From NCBI GenBank assembly GCA_900555195.1, contig USKC01000142.1, forward strand, positions 1-7,776: a stretch of DNA of 7,776 nucleotides, in the 5' to 3' direction. The notes beneath the pieces were generated by a model. It was not told the origin of the DNA, did no database searches, and was given only the letters and a program-made list of their open reading frames with translations. Position 1 is the first letter of the stretch, and every line of letters starts with the position of its first letter. The position numbers and the translations under genes are program-made. Shown piece by piece: positions 1 through 6,493 of this stretch. Source of the DNA: an uncultured Lachnospiraceae bacterium. Lineage in GTDB: Bacteria > Bacillota > Clostridia > Lachnospirales > Lachnospiraceae.

Positions 1-1458
1 GCCCTCGCTTTCTATCCAGTCTTCCCGGCCGTCTTCCCATCCCGTCTCCTCCCAGGCTCCATCATCCCAGTCCCCCTCTTCCCACGCTTCATCGTCCCGT
101 TCTTCCTCGTCCCAGTCATCCCAGTCCTCATCCTCGTATCCGGAATATACTGCGTTCCGCCTCCTGCGGCTCCTTATGCAGATTCCCTGCTGGATTCCGA
201 ACAAAAAAAGCGTAGCCATCACGCTGCTGCCCCCATAGCTGACCAGCGGCAGCGTCACTCCGGTCAAAGGGATAAATTTAATCCCTCCTCCGATGGTCAG
301 GAATATCTGGAAAATATACATCACGCCGAGTCCGGAGGACAGAAGCTTATAAAACGGTTCCTCCTGAATGGATGCAATTTTGACAAAGGACAGATAGGTA
401 GCCACGCATATCAGGATCAGGCATACCGCAAAGAGCAGGCCCATTTCTTCCGTAACGGCGGCAAAGATGAAATCCGTATCCACATATGGAATATCCTTAG
501 GCGTTCCCTGCCCGAGGCCAAGGCCAAACCAGCCCCCGCGTGACAGCGCGAAAAGGGACTGGGTAATCTGATACCCCTGGCTGTCAATCACGCTCCAGGG
601 ATCCCGCCATGCCTGCACCCTGACCTGCACATGCGAAAAGAGGCGATATGCCACCATGGCCGCCGCCACGCCTCCCGCCCCTCCAAAAAGCAGGTAACGG
701 AACTGCCCTGTCGCATAGAATACAAGGAACACATAGGCTACATAGAAAATCAGCGCGCTCCCAAGATCTCTGGAAAACACTAATATCAGCACATGTGCTC
801 CGGCCACAGCCGCACTGATTGCCACCCGCTTAAAAGAAGCCTCCTTTCCGAGCAGGGCTGCCAGGAAAAAGACAAACAGCAGCTTAACGAATTCCGAGGG
901 CTGAAAGGACAGCCCTGCGATGCTGAAGGACAACCTTGAGCCATGTGTGATCTGTCCGAGTATGAGCACAATCAGCAGGGCAGCAAGGCCTATGGCTGCA
1001 TAAAGAAAGGTCAGGCGCTTAAGCAGCCCTCCCATCCGTGTGATCACATAGGGGATCAGCATGGACAGCCCGATGGATATGGCCGCAATCACCAGCTGCT
1101 TCGCCGCCTTCTCGAAGTCCAGACGGGCCAGAACAAAAAAACCTGTTCCCAGCAGGATGCACATGTGGTTTACAAGCGGGCGGTACATCTTCGGATAAAT
1201 CATGAGGAAGAGCATCATAAAGGCAAACAGGACCAGCTGCGAAAATGCGTAGAAAAACAAATAGTCCACATCCCCAGTTTCCACACAGATCGTCAGAAAG
1301 GCCACAAACTGTATGAGAAAAATGAGCGCACTGGCCCCATTATCCAGCCTTCTTTCATCCAGCCCTTTCCTGAATGCCCGCACCAGAGCCAACACAGTAT
1401 AGACAGCCATCAGTACAGCGATCACATATCTGGAATAAACGATGATATACTGCTCCAT
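1..1458 (-). CDS. FtsW/RodA/SpoVE (SEDS) peptidoglycan glycosyltransferase, 3' end off window
   Basis: Polytopic membrane protein that polymerises lipid II into glycan strands, normally working with a class B penicillin-binding protein. The frame stays open for 486 codons from ATG 1458 to the window edge, so the C-terminus is missing. SEDS hallmarks are visible: QPSEFVK at residues 186-192, SRDLGS near 229, WRDPW with D286 at the position of the essential extracellular-loop aspartate, GYQITQS near 295, DTDFIFA at 327-333 and SYGGSS at 407-412. About 12 hydrophobic segments are seen. The QPSE motif lies roughly 70 residues later than in Bacillus FtsW, so there are two or three extra N-terminal membrane segments. 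After an Arg-rich junction (about 430-437) comes a Trp/Asp/Glu-rich tail (441-486). It starts 3 bp after the U32 stop, with AAGGGG at 1470-1475 as ribosome binding site, so it is cotranscribed with that gene. Family certain; FtsW, RodA or SpoVE role not resolvable. Confidence 0.93.
   Translation of the reverse strand, partial: MEQYIIVYSRYVIAVLMAVYTVLALVRAFRKGLDERRLDNGASALIFLIQFVAFLTICVETGDVDYLFFYAFSQLVLFAFMMLFLMIYPKMYRPLVNHMCILLGTGFFVLARLDFEKAAKQLVIAAISIGLSMLIPYVITRMGGLLKRLTFLYAAIGLAALLIVLILGQITHGSRLSFSIAGLSFQPSEFVKLLFVFFLAALLGKEASFKRVAISAAVAGAHVLILVFSRDLGSALIFYVAYVFLVFYATGQFRYLLFGGAGGVAAAMVAYRLFSHVQVRVQAWRDPWSVIDSQGYQITQSLFALSRGGWFGLGLGQGTPKDIPYVDTDFIFAAVTEEMGLLFAVCLILICVATYLSFVKIASIQEEPFYKLLSSGLGVMYIFQIFLTIGGGIKFIPLTGVTLPLVSYGGSSVMATLFLFGIQQGICIRSRRRRNAVYSGYEDEDWDDWDEEERDDEAWEEGDWDDGAWEETGWEDGREDWIESEG
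16..132 (-). repeat. Trp-acidic repeat coding segment in the SEDS C-terminal tail
   Basis: Degenerate tandem repeat inside the SEDS gene. On the coding strand, units of the form TGGGANGANGNNGNN recur every 15 bp at about 84-70, 69-55 and 54-40, followed by a 21-bp unit at 39-19 and a final TGG at 18-16. A shorter 9-bp duplication (GACTGGGAT then GACTGGGAC) lies at about 126-109. The encoded peptide has seven Trp residues spaced mostly five apart, separated almost only by Asp, Glu and Gly. The third codon positions vary, so this looks like an old repeat maintained at protein level rather than a fresh slippage product. Confidence 0.75.
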
Positions 1459-1461
1459 TTT

Positions 1462-3684
1462 TTATTGCGCCCCTTTTTTGAAATGCCCTGTGGTAAACGG
1501 ATACTCCGCTTTTGCTTCCTTTCCCTGCATTTTCGCCTGAAACAGCTCCAACACTTCCCGCACCGCTTCCGGCCCTTCCTCCAGGAAATCGAAACGAAGC
1601 AGGCTGTTGTCTCCGTTTTGAATTTCCGGAAGGTATGCGTGCAGGGAGAGCGGAACCGAATTATACAGGATATTATAACAATATCTGCAGTCCGTCTCCA
1701 CGGGGAAACGGGTTCGATAGCGATCCAGCAGGGCCAGCTGTCCGCCCTGCCCTGCTCCGTCCTCCGTTCTTAAACCGCGATCCTTCGGACACTTCCCCTG
1801 GGTTTTTCGGATACAGTTCGCCGTAACCATCATGGGGATCCGTCCGTATACGAGAAGTTCCCGCTTCCCGCGCTGCTCCTGCCAAGGAAGGGCAAACAGT
1901 TCTCTGGCATTCAATTCCAAAGGCGCACAGTAAGTATCCATCTCATCCTTCCAGACTTCCCATGTCTGCCTGTTCCATATATAGATTCGATGATCAAAGG
2001 CGATCTGCCCCTGATATCCGCGTTCTTTCAGCCAACCGAGCCCTGATAGAGAAGCGATCTGTGCCCCCTGGAAGCATCCGGAACACAAAAGACGCCATAC
2101 TCCCTCCATCTGCGGCCGCGTTTCCTCTCTGAAAATGACAGGAAGAGACAGAAAACAGGAGACGCCTTCCCGCATGTTCTCCTGAACGTCCTCGACATGC
2201 AGCCCCTTCGGCCCAAACGCCTGATACGGCAGATAAAGCCTGGTTACCCCTGCGCGCAGGCATTCCTTCAACTGAGGGATGGTTCGCACGGTTGCAGACA
2301 GACGGGGAAGAACATGCGCTTCGCTCTCCCGCGGAACAACCGAAACAGCCTGCGCATATACCGGCGTATAGGGCATATGCGCCGCGATCCGTTTCCTGCG
2401 AAGCGTTTCCAACGCATTCCTGCGAAGTTCGTTCAGCGCCTTAACCGGGAGAAAACAATCTCCCTCCAGCGTAATGCGGATTGTATCTGCGGCAAAGCCG
2501 CTCCCGCCCGTCTTTTCCAGCTGCTTTCTTATCTCTTCTTCCGCAAGCGGCCTGTTGAGCGCCTGCTGTACTATGGCCCCTTCTACCGAAACACATAAAG
2601 GCTCTTCTTTTTCCCCTGCCGGTGCCAATTCCCGAACCTCCAGCAGCGCGGGGAGGCCAACCTGCAGACGGGCCTCCATGCAAACGGGTACCTCCAGTTT
2701 GGACGCAAGCAGCTTTGTACGGACCTGGGACAGCACCTCTTCCTCGCAGCCCGCATATCCCGGCTGACTGAGGGTGATCATCTCCCTTCCGTTATGTTTT
2801 TCATAATATCCGCCGCTTGGAGCGCTGCGCACATACAGAGAATGCAGGCGCCTGTGATCCGCATCGGATACCTCCTGCTTTTTCTCAGGTGACGCGCAGT
2901 AGCTGTCAATCCTGCGCCGGTATACGTCGGTCACACCCGCCACATATTCCGGCTTTTTCATCCTTCCTTCTATCTTAAAGGAATCGATTCCCGCGTCGAT
3001 GAGCGCCGGCAGGAAGTCCACGGTACACATATCTTTCAGGCTGAGCGGATAGCACTCCTGCCCTGCCTTTCCATCCCAGATGGAATAGGGCTGACGGCAC
3101 GGCTGAGCACACCGCCCCCGGTTTCCGCTTCTCCCTCCCAGCATGCTGCTGAACAAGCATTGTCCGGAATAACAGTAGCACATCGCGCCATGGATAAATG
3201 TCTCAATCTCCAGCCCGCTTTCCTCTTTCAAAGCAATCAGTTCGCGCAGGGAAAGCTCCCTGGCGGGTACCACCCGCACGATCCCAAGGCGCTTCAGCTC
3301 CTTCGCGCCATCCGCATCCGTGATGGCGAGCTGCGTGCTGGCATGCAGAGGAAGGTTCGGGAATCTTTGCCCAAGCACCGCGAGCGCCCCCACATCCTGC
3401 ACAATCACGCCGTCCAGCCCCGCTTCATAGAAAGGGGCGATAAACTCCTCCAAATGATCCAGTTCTTTCTGCCGCATGAGCGTATTCACGGTAAGATATA
3501 TTTTCCTTCCATAAAAATGGGCCTCATCCAACGCGCGAATAATTTCCTCATCGCTGAAGTTGCCCGCATATGCCCGTGCGCCATATTGCTGCCCGCCTAT
3601 ATAAACGGCATCCGCTCCTGCCTTAAGGGCGGCCTGAAAACAGGTATAATCGCCCGCTGGCGACAATAATTCCGGCTTTTTCAT
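1462..3684 (-). CDS. U32 family protein, long form with C-terminal extension (DUF3656-type), putative RNA hydroxylase
   Basis: A 740-residue protein beginning MKKPELLSPAGD, the usual N-terminus of U32 proteins. The U32 signature is at residues 163-196: IHGAMC, then SGQC, then NRGRCAQPC, giving C169, C176, C192 and C196. In related proteins these four cysteines bind a 4Fe-4S cluster. A second set, C624, C632, C666 and C669, lies in the C-terminal part and may bind another metal. The family is named peptidase U32, but characterised members such as RlhA (23S rRNA cytidine hydroxylation), TrhP (tRNA U34 hydroxylation) and UbiU/V hydroxylate RNA or quinones; the long two-part architecture is closest to RlhA. 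Hydroxylation here is inference. An ATG at 3696 would add MEID, but GGAG at 3691-3694 sits 6 bp before ATG 3684, which is therefore preferred. Separated from zapA by a terminator; followed 3 bp later by the SEDS gene. Confidence 0.92.
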   Translation of the reverse strand: MKKPELLSPAGDYTCFQAALKAGADAVYIGGQQYGARAYAGNFSDEEIIRALDEAHFYGRKIYLTVNTLMRQKELDHLEEFIAPFYEAGLDGVIVQDVGALAVLGQRFPNLPLHASTQLAITDADGAKELKRLGIVRVVPARELSLRELIALKEESGLEIETFIHGAMCYCYSGQCLFSSMLGGRSGNRGRCAQPCRQPYSIWDGKAGQECYPLSLKDMCTVDFLPALIDAGIDSFKIEGRMKKPEYVAGVTDVYRRRIDSYCASPEKKQEVSDADHRRLHSLYVRSAPSGGYYEKHNGREMITLSQPGYAGCEEEVLSQVRTKLLASKLEVPVCMEARLQVGLPALLEVRELAPAGEKEEPLCVSVEGAIVQQALNRPLAEEEIRKQLEKTGGSGFAADTIRITLEGDCFLPVKALNELRRNALETLRRKRIAAHMPYTPVYAQAVSVVPRESEAHVLPRLSATVRTIPQLKECLRAGVTRLYLPYQAFGPKGLHVEDVQENMREGVSCFLSLPVIFREETRPQMEGVWRLLCSGCFQGAQIASLSGLGWLKERGYQGQIAFDHRIYIWNRQTWEVWKDEMDTYCAPLELNARELFALPWQEQRGKRELLVYGRIPMMVTANCIRKTQGKCPKDRGLRTEDGAGQGGQLALLDRYRTRFPVETDCRYCYNILYNSVPLSLHAYLPEIQNGDNSLLRFDFLEEGPEAVREVLELFQAKMQGKEAKAEYPFTTGHFKKGAQ

Positions 3685-3690
3685 ATCAAT

Positions 3691-3694
3691 CTCC
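3691..3694 (-). promoter_or_regulatory. Ribosome binding site deciding the U32 start
   Basis: GGAG on the minus strand with a 6-base spacer to ATG 3684. The in-frame ATG at 3696 has no purine-rich site at a usable distance and the GGAG overlaps its own first codons, so the shorter protein is favoured. Confidence 0.7.
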
Positions 3695-3732
3695 ATTCCG
3701 GAGCGTCAGCCAAAATGCTTCTGCTCCAACAG

Positions 3733-3756
3733 AAAAAGGCTGTCTCAAGGACAGCC
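3733..3756 (-). terminator. Intrinsic terminator after zapA
   Basis: Read on the minus strand, GGCTGTC - CTTGA - GACAGCC forms a perfect 7-bp stem with a 5-base loop, followed at once by TTTTT (3737-3733). It starts about 10 bases after the zapA TAG stop. In the other direction the hairpin is followed by CCCAACG, so it terminates minus-strand transcription only. It sits between zapA and the U32 gene, so the U32-SEDS pair needs read-through or its own promoter. Confidence 0.78.
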
Positions 3757-3766
3757 CCAACGTTTT

Positions 3767-4180
3767 CTATGACTTTTTATTGCGATCTGACAATTCCGTC
3801 TCCAGACGGACGATTTTCTTGGAACTCTCATTCAGATCATTTTGGGCGCTTTTAAGCGCTTTCTCCGCATTCTCCAACTTGATCTGGGAAGCGATCAGTT
3901 CATGCTTCAGATCATAAAGCTCTTTTTCCTTTGCCTGAAGATCTTCTTCCAAAAGCGCGATCTGCTTCCTGGCCTTAAAATAATCATCCGCAATGTTCAG
4001 CTGGAGAAGAACTGCCTGCCTCTCAAGAGGCTGACGTTTAAAGCTGTCCAGCCGTCCGTACTCCGCCATTTTATTGTTAATATAAGAGGCGACCTTCTGC
4101 AAGTATTCTTCACTTTCATAACCGCTCAGAGTGAATACCTTGCCGCCAATGATTACTTCTGTATCTGTCTTAACGGCCAT
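3767..4180 (-). CDS. zapA: ZapA-like cell division protein
   Basis: Cytoplasmic FtsZ-ring-associated protein of 137 residues that in known systems bundles FtsZ filaments and stabilises the Z ring. The N-terminal ZapA domain is seen at residues 5-70: a short beta region (TEVIIGGKVFTLSG), then YLQKVASYINNKM and the helix LERQAVLLQLNIADDYF. From about residue 57 to 135 it is a continuous charged heptad-like coiled coil, making it longer than B. subtilis ZapA (about 85 residues) and E. coli ZapA (about 109). The start is ATG 4180, because AAGGAG at 4187-4192 lies 6 bases upstream; upstream in-frame ATGs, including those at 4192 and 4213, lack such a site. It appears to have its own promoter in the end of ruvB and a terminator just downstream, so it may be expressed as a single-gene unit. 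Confidence 0.88.
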   Translation of the reverse strand: MAVKTDTEVIIGGKVFTLSGYESEEYLQKVASYINNKMAEYGRLDSFKRQPLERQAVLLQLNIADDYFKARKQIALLEEDLQAKEKELYDLKHELIASQIKLENAEKALKSAQNDLNESSKKIVRLETELSDRNKKS

Positions 4181-4186
4181 CCTTAA

Positions 4187-4192
4187 CTCCTT
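4187..4192 (-). promoter_or_regulatory. Ribosome binding site deciding the zapA start
   Basis: A perfect AAGGAG with a 6-base spacer to ATG 4180. It selects the start giving MAVKTDTE and rejects the 11-residue longer reading from 4213, which would begin with an unlikely Met-rich leader. Confidence 0.75.
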
Positions 4193-4227
4193 CATCATCA
4201 TCCGGACAATCACGCTTATACGGAATT

Positions 4228-4255
4228 ATTATAACAAACTAACCAGGAAATTCAA
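4228..4255 (-). promoter_or_regulatory. Candidate sigma-A promoter for zapA
   Basis: On the minus strand, TTGAAT (4255-4250), a 16-base spacer, then TGTTATAAT (4236-4228), which is a perfect -10 TATAAT with the TGn extension. The -35 matches 4 of 6 consensus bases and lies within the last codons of ruvB. The expected start of transcription is near 4221, leaving a leader of about 40 bases that contains the AAGGAG site. It would let zapA be made independently of ruvAB. Confidence 0.55.
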
Positions 4256-5234
4256 GCCCTAAATGCCGGTAAGCCAGTTCCGTCACCACTCTTCCGCGAG
4301 GCGTGCGGTTAATAAACCCATTCTTTAAAAGGAAGGGTTCATATACATCTTCAATGGTTCCCGCATCCTCTCCTATGGCCGCAGCCAGCGTATCCAAGCC
4401 CACCGGGCCTCCATTAAATTTATAGATCATGGTGTCCAGCATATTTCGATCCACATGATCCAGCCCCTGCTTATCCACGTCCAGCAGATCCAGCGCCTTT
4501 GCGGCAACCTCCTTCGTGATCGCCCCGTCAAACCGGACCTGTGCAAAGTCCCTGACCCGTTTGAGCAGACGGTTCGCAAGACGCGGCGTGCCTCTGCTTC
4601 TTCTCGCCAGTTCTTCTGCCCCCGCTTCTTCAATGTCCACATCCAGTATTCTGGCGGAATGGATGATGATCTGCTTCAATTCATCCACCGTATAGAATTC
4701 CAGCCTGTGAATCACGCCGAAACGGTCTCTTAAGGGTGCGGTGAGAAGACCTGCCCGGGTGGTGGCACCGACCAATGTAAAGTGCGGCAGTTCCAGACGA
4801 ATCGAACGGGCGGAAGCGCCTTTGCCGATCATAATATCTATGACATAGTCTTCCATGGCCGGATAGAGAACCTCCTCCACCTGCCGGTTCAGCCGGTGAA
4901 TCTCATCCACAAAGAGCAGATCCCCTTCCTGAAGGTTGTTAAGAATGGCCGCCATCTCTCCCGGCTTCTCTATCGCCGGACCGCTTGTTACCTTCATATG
5001 GGTTCCCATCTCATTGGCAATGATGCCGGCCAGCGTCGTCTTTCCAAGTCCGGGAGGGCCGTAGAGAAGCACATGATCCAGCGCGTCTCCCCGGCGCTTT
5101 GCAGCCTCTATATACACTTTCAGATTTTCTTTGGCCTTCTCCTGGCCGATATAATCATCCAGCTTTTGAGGGCGCAACGACCCTTCGATGCGCATATCCT
5201 CTTCTGTAATGCTGGTCTCTATCACTCTCGGCAT
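4239..5234 (-). CDS. ruvB: Holliday junction branch migration ATPase RuvB
   Basis: AAA+ motor that forms hexameric rings on the arms of a Holliday junction and pumps DNA through the RuvA-junction complex during recombinational repair. At 331 residues it has normal full length. Visible motifs: Walker A GPPGLGKT at 59-66, Walker B LLFVDEIH at 106-113, sensor 1 GATTRAG at 156-162, the arginine finger region LRDRFG at 168-173, sensor 2 [11 protein letters not shown] at 214-224 with R218, and the C-terminal winged helix with RTPRGR at 310-315. The region before Walker A ([11 protein letters not shown]) is typical. The weak ribosome binding site is a purine-rich stretch just before ATG 5234. It follows ruvA after 39 bases and is surely cotranscribed with it. 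The last codons also carry the candidate zapA promoter. Confidence 0.98.
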   Translation of the reverse strand: MPRVIETSITEEDMRIEGSLRPQKLDDYIGQEKAKENLKVYIEAAKRRGDALDHVLLYGPPGLGKTTLAGIIANEMGTHMKVTSGPAIEKPGEMAAILNNLQEGDLLFVDEIHRLNRQVEEVLYPAMEDYVIDIMIGKGASARSIRLELPHFTLVGATTRAGLLTAPLRDRFGVIHRLEFYTVDELKQIIIHSARILDVDIEEAGAEELARRSRGTPRLANRLLKRVRDFAQVRFDGAITKEVAAKALDLLDVDKQGLDHVDRNMLDTMIYKFNGGPVGLDTLAAAIGEDAGTIEDVYEPFLLKNGFINRTPRGRVVTELAYRHLGLEFPG

Positions 5235-5273
5235 ATCCCTCTTCCAAATCCCTTTCCACTAAATCTCCTGCAA

Positions 5274-5876
5274 TCAGAAAAGATTCTTAAGCGCTGCTTT
5301 CAGGATATCTTCCACATCCATATCCTGCGCATGTTCCACCTGCCTGACCGCATGCAGGGCCTCTGTGGGCGAATACCCCAATGCCGTCAATGCTTCCACG
5401 GCCTCTGATCTCGCTTCCGACGCATCCTCTGCGGCAGCATAGGCCACACTCTCCTTAGACAACAGCGTATCCTGGATGGAAACCTTATCCTTCAGATCCA
5501 GAATCACCCGCTGCGCAGTTTTCGCCCCAACTCCAGGAGCCTTTGCGATCGCCTTCGCATCCTGTGAGAGGATCGCCATGCGCACATCATCCGCGCTCAT
5601 GACGGACAGGATCGCCAGGCCTCCTTTAGGCCCGATCCCGTTCACCCCGATCAGCATCCGAAACATCTCCAGATCATCTTTGCTCCAAAAACCATAGAGC
5701 AGGAACGCATCCTCCCGCACACAGGTATAAGTATAAATCTTAACTTCTTCGCCGATACCAGGCAGCCTGGCAGGCAGACTGGAGGGAATCTTCACATTGA
5801 AGCCAATATGCCCCACTTCCAGTACAAGATTCTCTTCGGTCACTTCAGCGATCCGTCCGATCAGATAAGCAAACAT
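5274..5876 (-). CDS. ruvA: Holliday junction branch migration protein RuvA
   Basis: Tetrameric protein that binds the four-way junction in a square-planar form and loads RuvB. With start ATG 5876 it has 200 residues, the usual length. Domain I (an OB fold, about 1-64) begins MFAYLIGRI and contains R54-E55-D56, the acidic pin at the same numbering as in E. coli. Domain II (about 65-140) holds two helix-hairpin-helix motifs, LIGVNGIGPKGGL at 75-87 and APGVGAKTAQRVI at 113-125. Domain III, which contacts RuvB, is the C-terminal helical part (about 155-200) after an Ala/Glu-rich linker. An in-frame ATG at 5903 would add nine residues (MKTERKGEG), but AAGGGAG at 5882-5888 sits 5 bases before 5876. 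ruvC is not next to it in this window. Confidence 0.97.
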   Translation of the reverse strand: MFAYLIGRIAEVTEENLVLEVGHIGFNVKIPSSLPARLPGIGEEVKIYTYTCVREDAFLLYGFWSKDDLEMFRMLIGVNGIGPKGGLAILSVMSADDVRMAILSQDAKAIAKAPGVGAKTAQRVILDLKDKVSIQDTLLSKESVAYAAAEDASEARSEAVEALTALGYSPTEALHAVRQVEHAQDMDVEDILKAALKNLF

Positions 5877-5881
5877 TCCTT

Positions 5882-5888
5882 CTCCCTT
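5882..5888 (-). promoter_or_regulatory. Ribosome binding site deciding the ruvA start
   Basis: AAGGGAG with a 5-base spacer to ATG 5876. It supports the 200-residue RuvA; the apparent nine-residue extension from ATG 5903 is simply this site read as codons. Confidence 0.7.
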
Positions 5889-5907
5889 CCGTTCCGTTTT
5901 CATACGG

Positions 5908-5928
5908 TCTGCGCAGTGAACGCGCAGA
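5908..5928 (-). other. Hairpin between the Gx gene and ruvA
   Basis: Minus strand TCTGCGC - GTTCACT - GCGCAGA: a perfect 7-bp GC-rich stem with a 7-base loop. No T run follows, so it is not an ordinary intrinsic terminator. It lies 32 bases before the ruvA start, in the 89-base gap between the two genes. It may affect mRNA stability or processing, or be chance. Confidence 0.35.
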
Positions 5929-5965
5929 TCTGCCCAAGCAGCAATCCCGCATCATTCATCCTTCT

Positions 5966-6469
5966 TCATGCTGCATTTCCCCGGAATCCGGCAGGCAGAT
6001 GTGCGAGCACAGTCTTGCCGATCAATCCGAGAATACAGCCGGTGAGACAGCCGCACAGAAGCAGAGGCGGCAGATAATAAAGGACCTGAGAAGTGGCGGT
6101 GACGCAGGCCGCCACCGCAAGCTGTGCCATATTATGAACGGTTCCTCCCACACAGCTCACTCCGGTCATAGAAAAGGCGGGTATCTTCCTGCACAGCAGC
6201 ATCGCTGCAAAGCTGCACAGCGCCCCCGCCAGGCTATAGATGAGTGAAAAAAGGCTGCCGAACAGAAATCCCGCCAGAAAAACCCGGGCAATATTCACGG
6301 CCAGCGCCTCCTTCGGCCCAAAAAGATAGAGCACGAGCAGAATCGCCAGATTCGGAAGCCCGAGCTTCATCCCCGGCACGCCAAACGGCAGCGGCAGCAG
6401 GCTTTCCACATATCCGAGAATCAGGGCGAATGCCAGAAGCATTCCCAAAAGGGCTGTCCTCTTTCCCAT
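5966..6469 (-). CDS. Gx transporter family membrane protein (Hpre_diP_synt_I family)
   Basis: A 167-residue, very hydrophobic protein with about five membrane segments. The family hallmarks are visible: ESLLPLPFGVPGMKLGLPN at residues 22-40, GPKEALAVNIARVFLAG at 51-67, and GVSCVGGTVHNMAQL at 103-117 with the conserved Gly/His/Asn stretch. The family was once named heptaprenyl diphosphate synthase component I, but it is an integral membrane family that looks like a small-molecule transporter, with an uncertain substrate; a prenyl synthase activity should not be assumed. It follows the NusG-II gene after 24 bases, a pairing that recurs in Firmicutes. AAGGAG lies 11 bases before ATG 6469, slightly far but with no alternative start. 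ruvA follows after 89 bases. Confidence 0.85.
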   Translation of the reverse strand: MGKRTALLGMLLAFALILGYVESLLPLPFGVPGMKLGLPNLAILLVLYLFGPKEALAVNIARVFLAGFLFGSLFSLIYSLAGALCSFAAMLLCRKIPAFSMTGVSCVGGTVHNMAQLAVAACVTATSQVLYYLPPLLLCGCLTGCILGLIGKTVLAHLPAGFRGNAA

Positions 6470-6493
6470 GTTGTTCCAGTCTCCTTCTTTTGT

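Noticed and set aside
1660..1700. A third TGTTATAAT (1680-1672) plus another TATAAT (1665-1660) on the minus strand, as a possible internal promoter for the SEDS gene
   Set aside because: They fall on codons of the conserved CYNILYN motif of the U32 protein, so protein constraint explains them; the best -35 (TGGAGA) matches only 4 of 6 bases. Transcript mapping near 1665 could reopen this.
943..1773. A 276-codon plus-strand open frame
   Set aside because: It lies antisense to the SEDS and U32 genes; its translation is rich in His, Gln and Cys with no domain, as expected for a shadow of the real minus-strand genes.
3738..3757. The zapA hairpin as a bidirectional terminator
   Set aside because: On the plus strand it is followed by CCCAACG rather than a T run, and no plus-strand gene needs it.
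5908..5928. The Gx-ruvA hairpin as an intrinsic terminator
   Set aside because: No U-tract follows the stem on the minus strand, so the ruvAB genes are not clearly cut off from the upstream genes.
5966..6469. Heptaprenyl diphosphate synthase subunit
   Set aside because: The old family name suggests this, but the protein is wholly membrane-embedded and lacks the aspartate-rich prenyl synthase motifs.
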